41,804 nt of DNA from an uncultured Planctomycetaceae bacterium (lineage in GTDB: Bacteria > Planctomycetota > Planctomycetia > Planctomycetales > Planctomycetaceae), in NCBI GenBank assembly GCA_903896675.1, contig CAITYU010000289.1:1-41804 (forward strand). Direction: 5' to 3'. Position numbers and translations under genes: made by a program. Shown here piece by piece: positions 9,164 to 18,538 of this stretch. A model generated the notes under the pieces. That model was given only the letters and a program-made list of their open reading frames with translations. It had not been told where the DNA came from and ran no database searches. The stretch's first letter is position 1, and every line of letters begins with the position of its first letter.

Positions 9164-12100
9164 ATGGCCCGCCTGTTCTCCCGCTGCCTGCTGCTGCTCA
9201 TCAGCCTCTGCCTGCCACCACTCGCTGCTGCTGACGAACGCATCCCCCATGCTCAGGATCGTCCTCCCGGCCCGGCTCTCTCACCACAGGACGCCATCGC
9301 ACGCATGACCGTCCCACCCGGGTTCTCCGTCGAACTCATCGCCGCCGAACCCGATGTTGTCAATCCCACCGCCATGACCATCGATGAACGAGGTCGCTAC
9401 TGGATCACGGAATCCCTCGAATATCCACGCCGCTCACCCGGCCCCGGCAGGGACCGAGTCCGAATCCTCGAAGATACCGACGGAGACGGCCGCACCGATC
9501 ACACCACAGTCTTCATGGAAGGTCTCAACATCCCCAGCGGTATCGCCGTCGGACACGGTGGGGTCTGGGTGGCCAATGCCCCGGACCTGCTCTTCGTCCA
9601 GGACACCGACGGCGACGGAAAAGCTGACAGACAGGAGGTCGTTGTCACAGGCTTCGGTCGAGACGATACACATGAACTTCCGAATTCACTCACCTGGGGC
9701 CCCGACGGCTGGCTCTATGGCCTCAATGGAGTCTTCAATCCTTCACACATCCGCTACGGACCCTCAAACCCCAATTTCAAAGCCGACAGCGAAGGCTGGA
9801 AATTCACCTGCGCGATGTTCCGCATCCATCCGGCCACTCGCGAATTCCAGGTATTCTGCGAAGGCACCAGCAACCCCTGGGGTATCGCCTTCGATGATGC
9901 CGGTGAAGCCTTCGTCAGTGCCTGCGTCATCGATCACCTGTGGCACCTCACTGAAACCGGCTACTACCACCGTCAGGGGGGCCCCTATCCGCCCTTCACA
10001 TGGAAAATCGAAAGTATCGTCCAGCACCGACATCAGAAAGCCGCCTACTGCGGAATCCACTGGTACGACAGTGATGCCTACCCTGAACCCTTCCGCCGCA
10101 GACTCTATATGGGGAATATTCACGGAGGCTGCATCAACAGTGATCGGGTGATACCTCAGGGAGCAACCTACCGCGGCGAACCCGAAAATGACCTGCTCAC
10201 CGCCAACGACGCGTGGTTCATGCCCATTGTCCAGAAAACCGGACCGGACGGCTGCCTCTGTATTCTCGACTGGTACGATCGATATCACTGCTATCAGGAT
10301 GCCAATCGGGACCCCGGCGGAATCGATCGCCTCCGCGGTCGACTGTACCGCATTCGCTATCAGAACACTCCTCACTCCCGCCCATTCAACCTCGCCGGGG
10401 AAACGGATCAGTCCCTTATTGACATGCTCAGCAGTCCCAACGGCTATCGCCGCGATACCGCTCAGCGACTCCTCTCGGAACGACTCCTGCAGAACCGCTC
10501 CCCGCAGATGAACCACAGCCTGCTGCAACTCGTTACCAGCAGCTCGAACACGGAAACACGGCTCCGCAGCCTCGGAATCCTCAGCGTTGCCGGAATGCTC
10601 GAGGAACCCCTGCTGCTGACTCTGCTGCAGGATTCCGAGCCGATCGTTCGTGCTCGCACCCTGCGTGCCGCTCGCGAACTCAACACACCGTCCCCCGCAC
10701 TGCTGACAGCCGCTCTCGAACGATCCGCAGATGCCGCACACTCCGTGCGACTGCAGACCGTTATCACCGCCGCCCGACAACCCGCCACTGTTGCCATGCC
10801 GGTCCTCGTCAAAGTGCTCGCTCTGGCCGGTGAAGACCCCCTCACGCCACGCATCGTCTGGAAACATCTGCAGCCCCTGCTGGAACAACAGGCTGCCCTG
10901 TTCGTAACCGAGGTTCGCCGACAGACACCAGCCGACACTGGCATACCCGCCTCCGTCCTGCAACTGCTGCCACGAATTGCCGAACGAGTCCTTGCGGCCG
11001 CCACACCCGATAACGCGTCTCTCGCTGCTCTGCTCGACCTGCTGCTCCTCGATCCCACCTCATCCACCGCCGCGGATCAGTGCCTGCAACTGCTGCTCAG
11101 CCGACTGCGATCAGGAGAAACCAGTGCAGCAGCAGCCGATAACCTGGGACAACTGCTGCGACAGCCACTGCAGAAAGCCGTGACGGAAAACAGCCCCGTT
11201 GCAGTCTCGGCCCTGCAGTTGCTCGTCGCCACGCAGTCCGCAGAAGCCACCAGACTCGCTCTGCAGAAGTTTCAGGAATCCACAAACCCGGAACTCCGGC
11301 TGCAACTTCTGGATGCATTCATCATCGCACGCACCCCTGATGCTGAAAAACTCGCCCGCACTCTGATTGAATCTGACCTCCAGCCCGAACCGCTTCGCAA
11401 AATCATCCTCGCCACCGGTCGCATCCGCACACCAGCCGCCTCCCGATTGCTGCTGGAAAAAACCCCGACACTGCCGCCCGATGTTCGACCCGCAGCCATC
11501 GAAATACTCACTGATCAACTGCCGTCCTCCATCCAGCTCATGCAACTCGTCCGCGATGGCAAAGTCGAGCCCGGCAATATCAACTCCAACCAGGCCCGAA
11601 AAATGCTGCTGTTCAAAGACCAGAATCTCAATGACCTCGTCACCAGACACTGGGGCTCCGTCAGAACAGAACGCGACCCCGCCAGACAGGAACTCATCGC
11701 TCGCATGCGCAACGAACTCCGCATCGCCCGCGGAAACCCCGTCGCCGGCAAAGCCGTCTTCGCAAAAGTCTGCGGGCAGTGCCACAAAATGTACGGCGAA
11801 GGCGCCGATGTCGGACCGGATATCACTCGCAACGGTCGAGCCTCCTTCGAACAACTGCTCTCCAATGTCTTTGACCCCAGCCTCGTAATCGGCGCCGCCT
11901 ACCAGGCACAAACCATCGTCACCCGCGACGGACAGATCATCACCGGACTGCCCGTGGAAGACAATGCCCAGCGAGTCGTCCTGAAAATTCAGGGAAATCG
12001 CACTGAAACCATCCCACGAAACGACATCGAACAGCAGGTCATCAGCCCGCTCTCACTCATGCCCGAAGGACTCGAAAAACAACTCCAGCCGTCCGAACTG

Positions 12101-12625
12101 CACGACCTGTTCGCATGGCTGACACTCGATAAACCACCCACCGACCCCAACGCAAAATTCCTCCCCGGAGCACGCATCGAACCAGGAACAGCCCGCAAAA
12201 TTTCCAATTACCCCCAACTCGTCGAACAACTGCTGCCCGGATTCTCCGTGGAAGCTTCCGGAGAAGGCGGTATCGAACTGCTCGAAAATCACCTCGGACG
12301 GCCAGCCCTCAGAACTCACCCACCCGACAAAAATCGCCCCTGCCGATTAACAGCCAGCTTGCAGATGCCAGTCGCCGCAAAAATCAAACTCCGCATCTCC
12401 GTCGCCTCACACGAACAGGGTGACTGGCAACTCGATGTCAAAATCAATGGACTGCAAAGACACAAATCCATCATCCGCCCAACTCAGAACCCACGCTGGA
12501 AAGATCTGGAAATTGACCTCTCTGACCTATCTGGACAAAAGATCAGTATAGATTTATTCAATACCCCAAATGATTGGTCCAATGAATTCGGATTCTGGAA
12601 CGCCGCAGAAGTCGTGTCCGAGTAG
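9164..12625 (+). CDS. Secreted PVC-type dehydrogenase-like protein with HEAT repeats and C-terminal heme-binding CxxCH domain
   Basis: The 1153-residue protein has a signal peptide (residues 1-23). Residues ~45-410 form a beta-propeller of the membrane-bound dehydrogenase type known from planctomycetes (start PPGFSVELIAAEPDVVNPTA), with two DTDGDG calcium-type loops near 104 and 147. Residues ~415-830 are helical HEAT-like repeats. A c-type cytochrome domain follows, with CGQCH (Cys870, Cys873, His874) and VGPDITRNGR. A beta-rich C-terminal domain from ~1030 resembles a carbohydrate-binding or NPCBM-like sandwich. Family knowledge suggests periplasmic oxidation of sugars or alcohols with electron transfer to the heme; the substrate is unknown. 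The ATG at 9164 gives the signal peptide directly. It stands alone, with 149 bases before the Rrf2 gene. Confidence 0.88.
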   Translation: MARLFSRCLLLLISLCLPPLAAADERIPHAQDRPPGPALSPQDAIARMTVPPGFSVELIAAEPDVVNPTAMTIDERGRYWITESLEYPRRSPGPGRDRVRILEDTDGDGRTDHTTVFMEGLNIPSGIAVGHGGVWVANAPDLLFVQDTDGDGKADRQEVVVTGFGRDDTHELPNSLTWGPDGWLYGLNGVFNPSHIRYGPSNPNFKADSEGWKFTCAMFRIHPATREFQVFCEGTSNPWGIAFDDAGEAFVSACVIDHLWHLTETGYYHRQGGPYPPFTWKIESIVQHRHQKAAYCGIHWYDSDAYPEPFRRRLYMGNIHGGCINSDRVIPQGATYRGEPENDLLTANDAWFMPIVQKTGPDGCLCILDWYDRYHCYQDANRDPGGIDRLRGRLYRIRYQNTPHSRPFNLAGETDQSLIDMLSSPNGYRRDTAQRLLSERLLQNRSPQMNHSLLQLVTSSSNTETRLRSLGILSVAGMLEEPLLLTLLQDSEPIVRARTLRAARELNTPSPALLTAALERSADAAHSVRLQTVITAARQPATVAMPVLVKVLALAGEDPLTPRIVWKHLQPLLEQQAALFVTEVRRQTPADTGIPASVLQLLPRIAERVLAAATPDNASLAALLDLLLLDPTSSTAADQCLQLLLSRLRSGETSAAAADNLGQLLRQPLQKAVTENSPVAVSALQLLVATQSAEATRLALQKFQESTNPELRLQLLDAFIIARTPDAEKLARTLIESDLQPEPLRKIILATGRIRTPAASRLLLEKTPTLPPDVRPAAIEILTDQLPSSIQLMQLVRDGKVEPGNINSNQARKMLLFKDQNLNDLVTRHWGSVRTERDPARQELIARMRNELRIARGNPVAGKAVFAKVCGQCHKMYGEGADVGPDITRNGRASFEQLLSNVFDPSLVIGAAYQAQTIVTRDGQIITGLPVEDNAQRVVLKIQGNRTETIPRNDIEQQVISPLSLMPEGLEKQLQPSELHDLFAWLTLDKPPTDPNAKFLPGARIEPGTARKISNYPQLVEQLLPGFSVEASGEGGIELLENHLGRPALRTHPPDKNRPCRLTASLQMPVAAKIKLRISVASHEQGDWQLDVKINGLQRHKSIIRPTQNPRWKDLEIDLSDLSGQKISIDLFNTPNDWSNEFGFWNAAEVVSE

Positions 12626-12774
12626 GGTTGTACGTCCTGAACAGTTGCGGATCCGCTATTCCTCTGCCCAGTTTCGCCGGTTACTTTTGAAGCAAATCCA
12701 TTTTCGCTGTATGTTTCAGATTGCCTGCGCCTGCAATTCTAAGCTTCGCTTTCGTTTCCAATGGCAGTGCCCCC

Positions 12775-13272
12775 ATGATTTCGCAGACTGTTGAATACTC
12801 GCTGCGCGCAATCGTCGTCCTGGCGCAGAACGCAGGCAAAGCCTGTACTGCCAAAGAACTGGCGGCCGTCACTCGCGTCCCCGGACCATACCTCTCCAAA
12901 CTGATGCAGTCCCTCGTTCGCGGTGGACTGGTCACCGCACAGCGCGGGCCGAATGGCGGATTCCAGCTCAACCGCAATCCCGCCGATCTGACCGTCTGGG
13001 AGATCGTGGATGTCCTTGAACCGGTTCCGCGAATTACAGCCTGCCCGCTGGGCCTTAAATCACACTCCGGGCAGCTTTGCCCGCTTCACCGCAGTCTCGA
13101 CCACACTTACGCGCTCGTCGAAGCCCAGTTTCGCGGCATGACCGTGTCACAACTCCTCGCACAGCCAGGCACTGTTTCCCCGCTCTGCGAAGAATCACCG
13201 ATCATACCTCTCACCGGACTGCTGCAAAGCGCCGTCAGCGCCGGCCCCACCTGCGACCAGAGCAACTGCTGA
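12775..13272 (+). CDS. Rrf2-family transcriptional regulator with IscR-like ligand pattern
   Basis: The 165-residue protein begins MISQTVEYSLRAIVVLAQ, the standard Rrf2 start. It has a winged helix with KELAAVTRVPGPYLSKLMQSLVRGGLV and a wing RGPNGGFQL. The effector segment has Cys90, Cys102 and His105, spaced as Cys92, Cys104 and His107 of IscR. The middle IscR ligand (Cys98) is replaced by Ser96. It may still bind a cluster with another ligand, or may sense a redox change. Extra cysteines occur near the C-terminus (PTCDQSNC). The frame is open 18 codons further upstream, but homology starts at this ATG. It is followed after 39 bases by the TIM-barrel epimerase, so the two probably share a transcript. 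Confidence 0.88.
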   Translation: MISQTVEYSLRAIVVLAQNAGKACTAKELAAVTRVPGPYLSKLMQSLVRGGLVTAQRGPNGGFQLNRNPADLTVWEIVDVLEPVPRITACPLGLKSHSGQLCPLHRSLDHTYALVEAQFRGMTVSQLLAQPGTVSPLCEESPIIPLTGLLQSAVSAGPTCDQSNC

Positions 13273-13311
13273 ATTCACCCAGTCCACCCCTCGCTGCTGA
13301 TTGAGTACTTC

Positions 13312-14139
13312 ATGATCCGCTCTGCCGTCACAGTCTGCCTCGTTGAACAGGCTCGTCGTGGACCTTTTGTGTTTCACGAGGATCTGCCTGCAGCCTGTGC
13401 CGCGGCTGCTGAACTGGGCTTTCACGCCATCGAACTTTTCGCACCGTCTGCTCAGCACATCCGTCAACTGCCACTGCGGCAACTGCTCGCACAGCACGGC
13501 CTCAGCCTCGCCGCAGCCGGAACCGGTGCCGGCATGCTGATTCACCAGCTCTCGCTCTGCGATCCCGACCCTGCCCGACGTCAGCAGGCCGAACAGTTCA
13601 TCTCGGATATCATCGACGCAGCCGCCGAGTTTCGGGCGCCCGCAATCATCGGTTCCATGCAGGGACGCTGGACAGAACACGTTGATCGCACAACCGCACT
13701 CGCCCTGCTGTCCGCCGCACTCCACCGCCTCGGAAATCGCGCTGCAAAAGCCGGAACAGTACTGCTTTACGAACCACTCAACCGCTACGAAACCAATCTC
13801 TGCAACACGCTTCAGCAGGGCCACGAACTGCTCACCACCTGCGGATCAGATTCCGTAAAGCTGCTGGCAGACCTGTTCCACATGAACATCGAAGAAACTT
13901 CCATGGCACAGGCTCTGCTCGACGCAGGCTCCGCTGTCGGCCACGTCCACTTCGTCGACTCCAACCGTCAGGCCGCCGGACTCGGACACATGGACTTCCG
14001 CCCCATTGCCACTGCCCTGCAGCAGTTGAGCTGGCACGGCTACGCCTCGGCCGAAGCTTTTCCGCTGCCCGATTCACAATCTGCTGCGGAACATACAATT
14101 CGCACGTGGATGCAGCTGTTCGGGACTCAGTCCGCCTGA
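13312..14139 (+). CDS. Sugar epimerase/isomerase of the xylose-isomerase-like TIM-barrel family
   Basis: The 275-residue protein fits a hydroxypyruvate isomerase / ketose 3-epimerase TIM barrel. Candidate metal ligands are Glu154 (YEPLNRYETN), Asp187 (LADLFHMNIEE), His213 (HVHFVDS) and Glu248 (AEAFP), with spacings equal to those of D-tagatose 3-epimerase (152, 185, 211, 246 from memory). The activity is therefore a metal-dependent aldose-ketose or epimerase reaction; the substrate cannot be read from the sequence. It is the second gene behind the Rrf2 regulator. Its last 13 bases overlap the end of the convergent NagA-like gene. Confidence 0.82.
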   Translation: MIRSAVTVCLVEQARRGPFVFHEDLPAACAAAAELGFHAIELFAPSAQHIRQLPLRQLLAQHGLSLAAAGTGAGMLIHQLSLCDPDPARRQQAEQFISDIIDAAAEFRAPAIIGSMQGRWTEHVDRTTALALLSAALHRLGNRAAKAGTVLLYEPLNRYETNLCNTLQQGHELLTTCGSDSVKLLADLFHMNIEETSMAQALLDAGSAVGHVHFVDSNRQAAGLGHMDFRPIATALQQLSWHGYASAEAFPLPDSQSAAEHTIRTWMQLFGTQSA

Positions 14140-15347
14140 TGCAGTAACTGGCCCCCGACCACCACACCGTCAACCCGCAGGCGACGATTCAGCAGCAATA
14201 CGTCAGCCCGCTTGCCCGCTTCCAGACTGCCAACCTTCCGCTGCAGACCCACCCGCTCCGCCGGTGTCAGGGATGCCATCCGAAAAACTGCCGGCAGGTC
14301 GGCCGAAGTGTCCGCGTGCATCTGCCGCACCATATGATCCATCCCCACGATCGCACTCGCCAGCCCTCCATTCGTCGCCCGCCCCACAGAACCATCACTG
14401 ATGAACGGAGTTCCAGTCTGCTGATTCCCGAAAATGTAGTCCCCTGCAGGCATGTCCAGCGCACGATTGCAGTCCGTCACCAGACACAGACGTTCCGGCC
14501 CCTTCATCCGTACCGCAAACTCCAGCAGTTCCGGAGCCAGATGGCAGCCGTCTGCAATCACCTCCGTACTCATCTCACGCTCCAGCAGCACAAACTCAGC
14601 CATGCTGCCCTGCATGGGAGTCCCCAGACGCTGGCGTATCGACGGCACGGAACTCATGGCACACCAGAAATGATCCACGTGACGCATCCCCGCCCGAAAA
14701 CCCTCTCGCATCTCCGACCAGCTGGCATTCGAATGCCCACAGGTCACCAGACAGCGACGCCGACGAGCCGCACGATAGAAATCCACCGCCCCGGGCAGCT
14801 CTGCCGCACACGTGGCAATCTTCACCAGTCCAGACTGAAAATACTGTTCAAACTCCACTGCCTCAGGAACTCGACACGACTCACGGTCATGACAGCCGGA
14901 CTTGTCAGCCGCAAAATACGGTCCATAAAGGTGCACTCCTGCAATCGTGGCCACCCCCCACTCCCGCCGCTGCTGCTCAATCGCGCCGTGACAGGCAGAA
15001 ATCATCGCCTGCAACTGCTCCGCCCCGGCTGTCGTGGTCGTCGGAAAAATTGTCGTGGTACCGTGCCGCAGATGCGCAGCACAGCTTCGCTGCACTGCCT
15101 CCACCGTGCCATCCATGAAATCGGCTCCAGCCCCGCCATGCACATGCAGGTCAACAAAACCGGGCCCGATGTATCCGCCACCCGCGTCCAGCAACCGCAG
15201 GCCACGACGCACTCGCCGCTCCGGCCCGGCATAACTGAGCTTTCCCGATTCCCACAGCACCAGCCCGCCACGGATCAGTCCCGCCGGCAGAATCAGCGTA
15301 CCATTGATCACACCGTCCCACGCGGACTCCACCTGGCCGGACTGCAT
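14127..15347 (-). CDS. NagA-like amidohydrolase (N-acetylglucosamine-6-phosphate deacetylase family), altered metal site
   Basis: The 406-residue protein has the amidohydrolase metal motif DLHVHGG (His68, His70), then HLYGPYFAADKSGCH. Canonical NagA has HLEGPF here, with Glu as a metal ligand, but this protein has Tyr141. His205 (CGHSNAS), His226 (VDHFW) and the catalytic Asp292 (LVTDCNR) are present. Canonical NagA deacetylates GlcNAc-6-phosphate on the way to glucosamine-6-phosphate. The loss of Glu means another ligand or a mononuclear site, and the true substrate may differ. The ATG at 15347 has a GGGGGGAG stretch upstream; a GTG six bases earlier is an alternative. It lies 50 bases downstream of valS and overlaps the end of the convergent epimerase by 13 bases. 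Confidence 0.8.
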   Translation of the reverse strand: MQSGQVESAWDGVINGTLILPAGLIRGGLVLWESGKLSYAGPERRVRRGLRLLDAGGGYIGPGFVDLHVHGGAGADFMDGTVEAVQRSCAAHLRHGTTTIFPTTTTAGAEQLQAMISACHGAIEQQRREWGVATIAGVHLYGPYFAADKSGCHDRESCRVPEAVEFEQYFQSGLVKIATCAAELPGAVDFYRAARRRRCLVTCGHSNASWSEMREGFRAGMRHVDHFWCAMSSVPSIRQRLGTPMQGSMAEFVLLEREMSTEVIADGCHLAPELLEFAVRMKGPERLCLVTDCNRALDMPAGDYIFGNQQTGTPFISDGSVGRATNGGLASAIVGMDHMVRQMHADTSADLPAVFRMASLTPAERVGLQRKVGSLEAGKRADVLLLNRRLRVDGVVVGGQLLHQAD

Positions 15348-15397
15348 TCTCACGCTCCCCCCTCAGATTAATCCTGCCCGTTGCAGCAGACACGCCC

Positions 15398-18300
15398 TCA
15401 GGACAGGTCCGCGATGATTCGCTCCGCCGCAGCCAGCTGCAGTCGCAGATTCTCCAGCGTCTCCCGAATCTCTGCCACAACCTTCTCCGGAGCCTTCGCC
15501 AGAAAACCCGGATTCGACAGCTTCGACTCGTGACCCCGGATGAAGCCCCGCAGTTTCTCGGCCTCACGCCCCTGACGAGTCAGCTCGGCATCCCGATCAA
15601 TCAGACCCTCCAGCGGAATATACCCCTCAGCATCCCCCAGCGAAAATCCGGCAGAACCCTTCGGACGGCTGATATCCAGACCAGCCGCCTCCAGCATCGT
15701 CCGCGCCAGAAAATCAAACTGCGCCGATACCGCCTGCAACTGCTCCGCAACCGCCGGATCACACTTCATGAACAGTTTCAGTTGAGCCGTTGGCGAAATG
15801 CCGTAGACCGACCGCACATTGCGCACCGCGGCAATCGTCTGCTGCAGACGCTCAAAACGCCGCTCCAGCACTTCATCAATCCGCTCCGGCTGCAATTGCG
15901 GCCAACTGGCCATCATCACCGAACTGCCTGCAGACACCGGCTCAGACAATCCTCGCAGCGGTGCCAGCTCGTTCAGCTTGTGCCACAGCTCCTCAGTAAT
16001 GAACGGGGCAAACGGATGCAGCAGACGCAGCAGTGAATCCACCACCACCACCAGACAGCGCTGCGCTACTGCCCTCTGCTCAGCACTGCGAAATCGCGGC
16101 TTCAGCATCTCCAGATACCAGTCGCAGAATTCGTTCCACGTAAATTCACGCACCGCCCTCGTCGCCTGGTCAAACTGATAACGCTCCAGCATCAGGGTCA
16201 CATCTCGCACCGTTGTGGCCAGCCGGCTCAGGATCCAGCGATCCTCCACCTGCAACTGCTGCTCGCCAACAGCCGCTGCCTCATAACCCTCCAGATTCAT
16301 GAACGCGAAACGGCAGGCATTCCACAGCTTGTTGCAGAAATTCCGACCATAATCAAAACGCTCACTCACGATTCGCGCGACCGGCGCACCCGGGTCCGCA
16401 GTAAACCACGGACTGGGAAACTGAAATGATTTTTTGCAGCGACTGCACTGGATCGATGGGTTCGGCCCACCCAGTGGCTTCAACTCCTGATGCTCCTTCG
16501 TCTGCGGAGTCACCGTCTGACAGTGCGGACACTCGTACCCCACCGGCAGACGCACATCCTGAGTCTCACCACACAGAGACGCTATCGTAAAACGCACCGC
16601 ATCCGTGCCGTACTTCTCAATCAGTTCCAGCGGATCCACCCCGTTGCCCTTCGACTTCGACATCGTCTGGCCGAGACCGTCAAGGATCTTCGGGTGGATA
16701 TACACATGCCGGAATGGCACGTCCCCCATGTTGTATAAACCCGTCAGCACCATCCTCGCAACCCACAGCGTGATGATGTCCCGAGACGTCACCAGCACTG
16801 AACCCGGATAAAAATAACTCAATACACGATTACCATCAGCAGACACTGATTCCGCCTGCGAAATCATCGGCGGATCATGCTGCCGATCCGGCCAGCCCAG
16901 TGTGGCGTGCGGCCACAGCGCCGAACTGAACCACGTGTCCAGTACATCCTCGTCCTGCACGAAACCAGCCGCCTCCAGACGCCGCTCCAGATCCTCACAA
17001 CCGGCATCCACACAGCACAGAATCAGCTCGCGACCGGACTGCAGGCCCGGAGCAAGTCGCACCACCAGCTTGTCACACAGCTCAGACGGCAGAACCACCT
17101 CACCATCAACCGTCAGCTCGGCACCAAAATCCCGCAGTGCTGCAAGACGGTCCGTACCAGTGCCCGCTGGCTGCGACCACACCGGAATACGATGCCCCCA
17201 CCACAACTGACGACTGATGCACCAGTCCCGCTTCTCTGCCAGCCAGTCAACATACGTCCGTGCATACCGCTGCGGAAAGAATCGCACTCGACCGTCTTCC
17301 ACAGCGTCAATCGCATCCTGCGCCAGCCTGTCCATCTTCACAAACCACTGATCACTCAGAAACGGCTCGATCGCCGTCTTGCTGCGATCACTGTGCATCA
17401 GCGGAATGATGCGATCCTCAACCTTCTCCAGATGACCCAGCGACTCCATGCGCGCCACCACGCGCTTGCGAGCCTCAAAACGATCCAGACCGGCATACTC
17501 ACCACCAGCAGCATTGATCGTTCCGTCCGGATTCAGGATGTTGATCATCGGCAGACCATGACGAAGACCACATGCATAGTCATTCGGATCATGCGCCGGT
17601 GTCACCTTCACCACACCAGTACCCAGCGTGCGATCGGCCAGCAGAGCATCCGCAATGATCGGAATGCAGCGATCAATCACCGGAATCCGTACCTGACTGC
17701 CCACCAGATCCGCATAACGCTCATCGGCAGGATGCACACACACCGCAGCATCACCCAGCATCGTCTCCGGACGAGTCGTCGAGAAACTGATCCGACGCCC
17801 CGTCGGCTGGCCCTGCTGATCCACCACCGGGTAGTTCATCGTCCAGAAATGCCCGGCCACGTCCTCATGAAATACCTCGTCATCCGCCACCGCCGTCTGC
17901 AGGTACGTGTCCCAGTTCACCAGTCGCTTGCCGCGATACACCAGACCGTCACCGAACATCCTGAAAAACGTGCGCCGCACCGCTTTGCTGCACACCTCGT
18001 CCAGAGTAAACCGCACACGTCGCCAGTCACAACTGGATCCGATCTGCTTCAGCTGATTCAGAATCCGAGCCTCGTAGTCGTCCTTCCACTTCCAGATGCG
18101 ACTGACCAGTGCTGCACGACCAATGTCGTGGCGAGTCAACCCCTCCTCCTCCAGCATCCGCCGCTCCACCACGGCCTGAGTCGCTATGCCGGCGTGATCA
18201 GTACCCGGCATCCACAGCGCCGAATAACCCTGCATCCGCCGCCAGCGCGTCAGCAGGTCCTGCACTGTTCCGTTCAGACAGTGCCCCATGTGAAGTGCAC

Positions 18301-18448
18301 CCGTCACATTCGGAAGCGGGATCATGATCGTATGCTGCCGTCGAGCCGGATCGGGCTCGGCGTTGCAGAATCCCTGTGACAGCCAGTATTCCACCCAGCG
18401 CGTCTGTGCAGCCTGGGAATCGTAGGTTTTGGGGAGTTCAGAGGACAT
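15398..18448 (-). CDS. valS: Valine--tRNA ligase
   Basis: Class I aminoacyl-tRNA synthetase that charges tRNA-Val in the cytoplasm. The 1016-residue product has the HIGH-type motif HMGH at 53-56 in PNVTGALHMGH and TDHAGIATQ, typical of ValS. The KMSKS-type motif is TMSKS (Met596-Ser599) in GQTMSKSKGNGVDP. Editing-domain sequence STTRPETMLGD and a C-terminal coiled coil (ELTRQGREAEKLRGFI) are present. It is longer than the usual ~880-950 residues because of an insert at about 640-671 with Cys640-x2-Cys643 and Cys668-x2-Cys671, which looks like a zinc ribbon between the catalytic core and the anticodon-binding domain. The start MSSELPKTYDSQAAQ is normal. Confidence 0.97.
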   Translation of the reverse strand: MSSELPKTYDSQAAQTRWVEYWLSQGFCNAEPDPARRQHTIMIPLPNVTGALHMGHCLNGTVQDLLTRWRRMQGYSALWMPGTDHAGIATQAVVERRMLEEEGLTRHDIGRAALVSRIWKWKDDYEARILNQLKQIGSSCDWRRVRFTLDEVCSKAVRRTFFRMFGDGLVYRGKRLVNWDTYLQTAVADDEVFHEDVAGHFWTMNYPVVDQQGQPTGRRISFSTTRPETMLGDAAVCVHPADERYADLVGSQVRIPVIDRCIPIIADALLADRTLGTGVVKVTPAHDPNDYACGLRHGLPMINILNPDGTINAAGGEYAGLDRFEARKRVVARMESLGHLEKVEDRIIPLMHSDRSKTAIEPFLSDQWFVKMDRLAQDAIDAVEDGRVRFFPQRYARTYVDWLAEKRDWCISRQLWWGHRIPVWSQPAGTGTDRLAALRDFGAELTVDGEVVLPSELCDKLVVRLAPGLQSGRELILCCVDAGCEDLERRLEAAGFVQDEDVLDTWFSSALWPHATLGWPDRQHDPPMISQAESVSADGNRVLSYFYPGSVLVTSRDIITLWVARMVLTGLYNMGDVPFRHVYIHPKILDGLGQTMSKSKGNGVDPLELIEKYGTDAVRFTIASLCGETQDVRLPVGYECPHCQTVTPQTKEHQELKPLGGPNPSIQCSRCKKSFQFPSPWFTADPGAPVARIVSERFDYGRNFCNKLWNACRFAFMNLEGYEAAAVGEQQLQVEDRWILSRLATTVRDVTLMLERYQFDQATRAVREFTWNEFCDWYLEMLKPRFRSAEQRAVAQRCLVVVVDSLLRLLHPFAPFITEELWHKLNELAPLRGLSEPVSAGSSVMMASWPQLQPERIDEVLERRFERLQQTIAAVRNVRSVYGISPTAQLKLFMKCDPAVAEQLQAVSAQFDFLARTMLEAAGLDISRPKGSAGFSLGDAEGYIPLEGLIDRDAELTRQGREAEKLRGFIRGHESKLSNPGFLAKAPEKVVAEIRETLENLRLQLAAAERIIADLS

Positions 18449-18538
18449 GATCTGAATTGAATTCCGGAACAGAATGCAGCGGACAGAAGTCAGATGCCCG
18501 CAGCTTCCGCGGGCCAGCAGGTCCCGAGCTTATCAGGT

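Noticed and set aside
9764-10963. 399-codon minus-strand frame
   Set aside because: Lies entirely opposite the cytochrome-tailed gene, whose domains are clear; shadow of GC-rich coding DNA.
16877-18379. 500-codon plus-strand frame opposite valS
   Set aside because: His/Arg/Thr-rich shadow with no domain; valS on the other strand is certain.
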